From contig NZ_RBWY01000004.1 of NCBI RefSeq assembly GCF_003634275.1, positions 124,001-188,000 of the forward strand: 64,000 nt of DNA, written 5' to 3'. This DNA comes from Orbus hercynius (GTDB lineage: Bacteria; Pseudomonadota; Gammaproteobacteria; Enterobacterales; Orbaceae). The notes under the pieces are model-generated. The model was not told where the DNA came from and searched no databases. It saw only the letters and a list, made by a program, of their open reading frames with translations. The translations under genes and the position numbers were made by a program. Shown one piece after another: positions 58,981-64,000 of the stretch (position 1 is its first letter; each line of letters starts with the position of its first letter).

Positions 58981-61900
58981 TTACTCTTCATCTAATTCAA
59001 TATTGATACCAAGCGAGCGAATCTCTTTTAACAATACGTTAAATGATTCAGGGATCGCAGGTTCCATACTATGATCACCATCTACAATATTTTTATACAT
59101 CTTCGTACGACCATTCACGTCATCCGATTTTACAGTCAACATTTCTTGTAACGTATATGCAGCACCATAAGCTTCAAGTGCCCACACTTCCATCTCACCA
59201 AAACGTTGCCCACCAAACTGAGCTTTACCGCCCAACGGTTGCTGAGTAACAAGGCTATATGAACCGGTTGAACGAGCATGCATCTTGTCATCAACAAGGT
59301 GATTTAGTTTCAACATATACATATAACCCACAGTTACTGGTCGTTCAAATTTCTCACCCGTACGGCCATCAAATAAGGTAATTTGTCCTGATGTTGGTAA
59401 ATCACCTAATTGTAGTAATGATTTAATTTCCGCTTCTTTTGCACCATCAAATACTGGCGTTGCAAGCGGCATACCATTACGCAGATTTTGCGCCAGTGTC
59501 ATCACTTCTTGATCGGTAAAATCAGCAACGTTAACTTCTTGTGCAGCACCAAGCCCAAGATCATACGCTTTTTGAATGAATTCACGTAATTTAGCAAGTT
59601 CTTGTTGCTCTTTTAACATAGTATCAATTTTAATACCAATACCTTTCGCTGCCATACCTAAATGCGTTTCTAAAATCTGACCAATATTCATACGCGATGG
59701 AACACCTAGTGGATTTAGCACTAAGTCAACAGGGCGGCCTTGTTCATCATATGGCATATCTTCAATTGGGTTAATTTTTGAAATTACCCCTTTATTACCA
59801 TGACGACCAGCCATTTTATCACCTGGTTGAATTTGACGTTTAACCGCTAAATAAACTTTAACGATTTTTAAGACACCCGGTTGTAAGTCATCACCTTGAG
59901 TGATTTTCATACGTTTAGCTTCAAGTTTCTTATCAAAATCAACTTTGATTTCAGCGTACTGTGCTGCTAACTCTTCAATTTGACCTTGTTTATCTTCGTC
60001 AGTTAAACCAAGCGTTAACCATCTTTCACGAGATAAGGCATCTAATTTACTACCTTCAATACCACCGCTAATTAACACATCTTTAACTCGAGCAAATAAA
60101 GCAGCTTCTAAAATCTTAAACTCTTCAGTTAAATCTTTTTTCGCTTGTTTTAATTGCATGTCTTCAATTTCAAGTGCACGTTTGTCTTTAACAACACCAT
60201 CACGAATGAAAACTTGAACATCAATAACGGTACCAGAAACACCATTTGGTACACGCAATGAAGTATCTTTAACATCAGAAGCTTTTTCACCAAAGATCGC
60301 ACGAAGTAATTTTTCTTCAGGCGTTAGTTGCGTTTCACCTTTTGGTGTCACTTTACCAACTAAAATATCACCGCCTTTCACTTCTGCACCGATATAAACG
60401 ATACCAGATTCATCAAGTTTAGATAATGCAGCTTCACCAACGTTTGGAATATCAGCCGTAATCTCTTCTGCACCCAATTTGGTGTCACGAGAGACACACG
60501 ATAATTCTTGAATGTGAATCGAGGTAAAACGGTCATCTTGAACTACTTTTTCAGACACTAAAATGGAGTCTTCGAAGTTATAACCATTCCATGGCATAAA
60601 TGCCACACGCATATTTTGACCAAGTGCTAATTCACCTAAGTCCGTTGACGGTCCGTCAGCCAATACATCACCAAGCTCAACTTTTTCACCTAAATCAACA
60701 CAAGGAATTTGGTTGATACAAGTGTTTTGGTTAGAACGGGTATATTTAGTCAAGTTATAGATATCAATACCCGCTTCGCCAGAGTACATCTCATCTGGGT
60801 TAACATTGATAACGATACGTGACGCATCGACGTATTGAACCGTACCACCACGCTTAGCGACAACAGTTACACCTGAGTCAACCGCAACCGCACGTTCCAT
60901 ACCGGTACCAACAAATGGTTTTTCAGCCTTAAGGGTCGGCACTGCTTGACGTTGCATGTTTGCACCCATCAAAGCACGGTTCGCATCGTCGTGTTCAAGG
61001 AATGGAATTAACGACGCACCTACCGAAACGATCTGCTGCGTTGACACATCCATATAGTGAACTTGTTCTGGATTATATAAACCAGACTCACCATTTAAAC
61101 GACAAGTTACTAAATCTTCAGCGAAACGGCCTGTTTCATCTAAGTTCGAGTTAGCCTGCGCGATAACAAATGTACTTTCATCAATCGCGGACAAATAATT
61201 AATTTCATCCGTCACAATACCATCAACAACTTTACGGTAAGGCGTTTCTAAGAAACCGTATTCATTGGTTCTTGCATAAACCGCTAAAGAGTTAATTAGA
61301 CCGATATTTGGACCTTCCGGCGTTTCAATCGGACAAACACGTCCGTAATGCGTTGGATGCACGTCTCGCACTTCAAAGCCTGCACGCTCACGAGTTAACC
61401 CACCCGGCCCTAATGCAGAAATACGACGTTTATGCGTAATTTCAGATAATGGATTATTTTGATCCATAAATTGAGATAATTGACTTGAACCAAAGAACTC
61501 ACGAATTGCTGCTGAAATCGGTTTCGCATTAATCATATCTTGTGGCATAAGCGCATCAAGATCACCTAAAGATAAACGCTCTTTAACTGCCCGCTCTACG
61601 CGCACTAAACCAATACGGAATTGGTTTTCAGCCATTTCGCCAACACTTCGAATACGGCGGTTACCTAAATGATCGATATCATCAACTTCACCATGACCAT
61701 TTCGTATTGCGATGAGTTTCTTCATCACTTCAATGATGTCTTCGCTAGAGAGAACGCCACTACCTTCAATTTCATCACGATTTAATGAGCGGTTAAACTT
61801 CATTCGGCCAACGGCAGATAAATCATAGCGTTCTTCAGAAAAGAATAAGTTAGCAAACAATGATTCCGCAGCTTCTTTTGTTGGAGGCTCACCAGGACGC

Positions 61901-63009
61901 ATCATCCGATAGATTTCAACCAATGCATCTAACTGATTATGTGATGGGTCAACATTTAATGTTTCTGATATAAATGCACCATGATCTAAATCATTAGTAA
62001 ATAATGTTTCAATTTTCTTATGGCCGGCATTAGTTAATTCAGCAAGTAACTCAAGCGAAATTGGCGTATTAGCAGGCGCAATAATATTGCCTGTAACATC
62101 ATGCACATAGTTTTTGGCCAACACTTTACCAATAATATACTCGACAGGTACATCTATTTTTGTAATGTTGTCTTTTTCGAGTTGTCGAATATGTTTGGCA
62201 GTGATTCGTCGACCTTTTTCTACATAAATTTGACCTTTTGATTCGATATCAAAAATCGCGGTGTCACCACGCAAACGCTCAGGTACAAGATCCATTTTCA
62301 ATTTAGATTTTGCAACTTCAAACACAGTTTTCTCAAAGAAAAGATCTAAAATTTGCTCAGTTTCAAAACCTAAAGCTCTTAAAATAATCGTTGCAGGTAA
62401 TTTACGACGTCGGTCAATACGAGCAAATAAATTATCTTTAGGATCAAACTCAAAATCTAGCCAAGAACCACGGTATGGAATAATTCTTGCGTTATATAAA
62501 ACTTTACCTGACGAGTGAGTTTTACCTTTATCACTATCAAAGAACACACCCGGACTACGATGCAACTGAGAAACAATTACACGTTCAGTACCATTAATAA
62601 CAAACGTTCCATTATCAGTCATTAATGGAATTTCACCCATATAGACATCTTGTTCTTTAATATCCTTTACTGTTCCTTCTGGAGCATCTTTGTCATATAT
62701 GACTAAACGTAATTTAACACGGAGCGGAGCAGAATAAGTAATTCCTCGAATCTGACACTCTTTCACATCAAAAACAGGCTCACCCATTTTAAATGAGACA
62801 TATTGGAGTTCTGCGCTACCGCTATAACTCTTTATAGGAAAGATTGAACGAAAAGCGGCTTCTAAACCATATTGACCTTCAGGATCTTGGTCAATAAACT
62901 TTTGGAACGAATCAAGTTGAATAGAAAGAAGATAGGGTATATCCAACACTTGTGGACGTTTACCAAAATTCTTACGAATTCGTTTTTTCTCGGTATAAGA
63001 GTAAACCAT
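58981..63009 (-). CDS. rpoB: RNA polymerase beta subunit
   Basis: The ATG at 63009 lies behind GAGGAAC and gives 1342 residues, exactly the E. coli length, starting [20 protein letters not shown] longer frame to 63051 is not supported. The rifampicin-pocket segment ([29 protein letters not shown] read in parts) is wild-type in appearance, so no resistance change is evident by eye. The C-terminal [16 protein letters not shown] is intact. It is preceded by rplL and an attenuator. Confidence 0.99.
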   Translation of the reverse strand: MVYSYTEKKRIRKNFGKRPQVLDIPYLLSIQLDSFQKFIDQDPEGQYGLEAAFRSIFPIKSYSGSAELQYVSFKMGEPVFDVKECQIRGITYSAPLRVKLRLVIYDKDAPEGTVKDIKEQDVYMGEIPLMTDNGTFVINGTERVIVSQLHRSPGVFFDSDKGKTHSSGKVLYNARIIPYRGSWLDFEFDPKDNLFARIDRRRKLPATIILRALGFETEQILDLFFEKTVFEVAKSKLKMDLVPERLRGDTAIFDIESKGQIYVEKGRRITAKHIRQLEKDNITKIDVPVEYIIGKVLAKNYVHDVTGNIIAPANTPISLELLAELTNAGHKKIETLFTNDLDHGAFISETLNVDPSHNQLDALVEIYRMMRPGEPPTKEAAESLFANLFFSEERYDLSAVGRMKFNRSLNRDEIEGSGVLSSEDIIEVMKKLIAIRNGHGEVDDIDHLGNRRIRSVGEMAENQFRIGLVRVERAVKERLSLGDLDALMPQDMINAKPISAAIREFFGSSQLSQFMDQNNPLSEITHKRRISALGPGGLTRERAGFEVRDVHPTHYGRVCPIETPEGPNIGLINSLAVYARTNEYGFLETPYRKVVDGIVTDEINYLSAIDESTFVIAQANSNLDETGRFAEDLVTCRLNGESGLYNPEQVHYMDVSTQQIVSVGASLIPFLEHDDANRALMGANMQRQAVPTLKAEKPFVGTGMERAVAVDSGVTVVAKRGGTVQYVDASRIVINVNPDEMYSGEAGIDIYNLTKYTRSNQNTCINQIPCVDLGEKVELGDVLADGPSTDLGELALGQNMRVAFMPWNGYNFEDSILVSEKVVQDDRFTSIHIQELSCVSRDTKLGAEEITADIPNVGEAALSKLDESGIVYIGAEVKGGDILVGKVTPKGETQLTPEEKLLRAIFGEKASDVKDTSLRVPNGVSGTVIDVQVFIRDGVVKDKRALEIEDMQLKQAKKDLTEEFKILEAALFARVKDVLISGGIEGSKLDALSRERWLTLGLTDEDKQGQIEELAAQYAEIKVDFDKKLEAKRMKITQGDDLQPGVLKIVKVYLAVKRQIQPGDKMAGRHGNKGVISKINPIEDMPYDEQGRPVDLVLNPLGVPSRMNIGQILETHLGMAAKGIGIKIDTMLKEQQELAKLREFIQKAYDLGLGAAQEVNVADFTDQEVMTLAQNLRNGMPLATPVFDGAKEAEIKSLLQLGDLPTSGQITLFDGRTGEKFERPVTVGYMYMLKLNHLVDDKMHARSTGSYSLVTQQPLGGKAQFGGQRFGEMEVWALEAYGAAYTLQEMLTVKSDDVNGRTKMYKNIVDGDHSMEPAIPESFNVLLKEIRSLGINIELDEE

Positions 63010-63212
63010 TAGTTCCTCAACTTGCTGATCAGCCATGATACATAATGTCATATCACATTGGCTTTATTAAATATTCATCAGATCCTTATCACTTGATAAT
63101 TAAATCTGACACCTGCTCGAAATATTTATAAATATCAATTGATTAGGTTTTTAATTATAGACTATTTCATTTATAATTACAGATAACATCTTTTTCGCAT
63201 CTATACAGACGC

Positions 63213-63242
63213 AAAAAGGCTGGAGGTATAAAACCTCCAGCC
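63213..63242 (-). terminator. rplL-rpoB attenuator terminator
   Basis: On the minus strand GGCTGGAGGT-TTTAT-ACCTCCAGCC followed by TTTTTGCG, between rplL and rpoB. In E. coli a partial terminator in this gap sets the lower output of rpoBC relative to ribosomal proteins; this 10-bp stem with a short T-run fits that role. Confidence 0.85.
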
Positions 63243-63244
63243 AT

Positions 63245-63260
63245 CAGCCTTTTCAGGCTG
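63245..63260 (-). other. GNRA-loop hairpin before the attenuator
   Basis: On the minus strand CAGCCT-GAAA-AGGCTG, just after the rplL stop and 2 bases before the attenuator stem. It shares the AGGCTG arm with that stem, so the two could exchange pairing. It could protect the rplJL mRNA end. Confidence 0.55.
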
Positions 63261-63277
63261 CACATAATAAATCAAAC

Positions 63278-63646
63278 TTACTTAAGTTCGACCACAGCAC
63301 CAGACTCTTCAAGCGCTTTCTTAAGAGCATCTGCATCAGCTTTACTTGCTGCTTCTTTAACTGTTGCTGGAGCTGATTCAACAAGATCTTTAGCTTCTTT
63401 TAAGCCTAAACCAGTTGCACCACGAACGGCTTTGATAACAGCTACTTTATTAGCACCAACGTCTTTTAATACAACGTCAAATTCAGTTTTTTCTTCAACG
63501 GCTTCAGCTGGACCAGCTGCTGCCACAGCTACTGCTGCTGCCGCTGACACACCAAATTTTTCTTCCATCATTGATACTAGTTCAACAACGTCCATTACAG
63601 ACATTTCAGCAACTGCATCTAAAATTTGTTCTTTAGTGATAGACAT
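63278..63646 (-). CDS. rplL: 50S ribosomal protein bL12 (L7/L12)
   Basis: Stalk protein that recruits translation factors. It has an N-terminal dimerisation domain ([21 protein letters not shown]), an alanine-rich hinge, and a C-terminal factor-binding domain with [24 protein letters not shown]. The 122 residues compare with 121 in E. coli. It is followed by the attenuator and rpoB and preceded by rplJ. Confidence 0.98.
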   Translation of the reverse strand: MSITKEQILDAVAEMSVMDVVELVSMMEEKFGVSAAAAVAVAAAGPAEAVEEKTEFDVVLKDVGANKVAVIKAVRGATGLGLKEAKDLVESAPATVKEAASKADADALKKALEESGAVVELK

Positions 63647-63712
63647 AATATAGTTTCCTAAATAAATAATTTTTTAAATTAGTAAAAATTCGCCAATAAA
63701 TACAAGTCAGAA

Positions 63713-64000
63713 TTAAGCTGCTTCTTGTTTTTGATCGCGAACCGCTGCAAGTGTACGAGCCAATTTGCCAGCCGCGGCTTCTTTCATGGTCGACATCAAG
63801 CGAGCTAATGCTTCTTCATAAGTTGGTAATGTTGCTAAGCGATCAATATTTGCCGCTGTAATTAACTCACCTTCAAAGGCTGCTGCTTTAATCTCAAATT
63901 TATCATTTTCTTTTGCAAACGCTTTAAAAATTCGCGCTGCTGCACCTGGGTGCTCGTTAGAAAATGCAATAAGAGTTGGACCAACAAACGTATCTTTCAA
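63713..64000 (-). CDS. rplJ: 50S ribosomal protein uL10 (5' end beyond window)
   Basis: The C-terminal 95 or more residues of uL10, the base of the bL12 stalk: [22 protein letters not shown], then the C-terminal helix that holds bL12 dimers ([24 protein letters not shown]). The start lies outside the window. In E. coli the rplJ leader is the site of autoregulation, which is not visible here. Confidence 0.96.
   Translation of the reverse strand: MKDTFVGPTLIAFSNEHPGAAARIFKAFAKENDKFEIKAAAFEGELITAANIDRLATLPTYEEALARLMSTMKEAAAGKLARTLAAVRDQKQEAA

Noticed and set aside
58981-63009. Rifampicin-resistance change in rpoB
   Set aside because: The pocket segment reads like the wild-type enterobacterial sequence by eye; no substitution stood out.

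Overview
The window is an AT-rich stretch of a gammaproteobacterial chromosome made almost entirely of housekeeping genes. Protein sequences and local gene orders are close to those of Escherichia coli: pepN/pncB/asnS/porin, gmhA-yafJ, proQ-prc, zapG-degQ-degS, rpmE-metJ/metB, rnr-rlmB, usg-truA-accD-folC-dedD-cvpA-purF-ubiX, tig-clpP-clpX-lon-ppiD-ybaV, uppS-cdsA-rseP-bamA-skp-lpxD and rplJ-rplL-rpoB-rpoC. These blocks are joined in a different order from E. coli. DciA is present, hupB, dedA, metL and fabZ/lpxA are missing from their usual places, and a SinH/SinI-like adhesin pair is present. Together with the low GC this fits the Orbales (Gilliamella and relatives, insect-gut symbionts). That assignment is an inference from gene content and was not tested by any search.

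Layout. 1-7.3 kb: a partial rhodanese, a possible 71-residue protein, pepN, then divergent pncB-asnS and an OmpF-type porin. 7.3-10.7 kb: mgsA, converging on gmhA-yafJ, then chaA. 10.8-13.9 kb (minus strand): tRNA-Ser(GGA) with a strong promoter, a 29-codon gene for the cytochrome bd subunit CydH, prc and proQ. 13.9-15.5 kb: a divergent pair resembling the c/ner switch of phage Mu without any other phage gene, then hdeD. 15.5-22.5 kb: rsgA; dciA, zapG, degQ, degS, rpmE; metJ and metB facing away from each other across a run of met boxes. 22.7-25.8 kb: rnr-rlmB. 25.9-30.1 kb: an inverse-autotransporter adhesin and a SinI-like secreted partner, preceded by a 348-bp gene-free region with a duplicated 69-bp promoter-like module. 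30.4-38.3 kb: the ubiX-to-usg block and a ComEA-like protein. 38.4-46.4 kb: ppiD, lon, clpX, clpP and tig. 46.4-53.4 kb: lpxD, skp, bamA, rseP, cdsA and uppS. 53.5-54.5 kb: crp and yheU. 54.6-64 kb: rpoC, rpoB, rplL and a partial rplJ.

Functional themes. Much of the window serves envelope biogenesis and protein quality control. BamA, Skp and PpiD fold outer-membrane proteins, DegQ, Prc and Lon/ClpXP degrade proteins, DegS and RseP are the two proteases of the sigma-E relay, and LpxD, GmhA, UppS and CdsA supply lipid A, heptose, undecaprenyl and phospholipid precursors. Most of the rest is core information processing and central metabolism.

The parts most worth a second look are the orphan Mu-like c/ner switch with its repeats and palindrome (13.95-14.75 kb), the adhesin/SinI locus with its duplicated upstream module and shared C-terminal domain (25.9-30.3 kb), the 29-residue CydH gene, and the met-box array. 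No complete new multi-gene defence or biosynthetic system was seen, nor any insertion sequence, integrase or CRISPR array.
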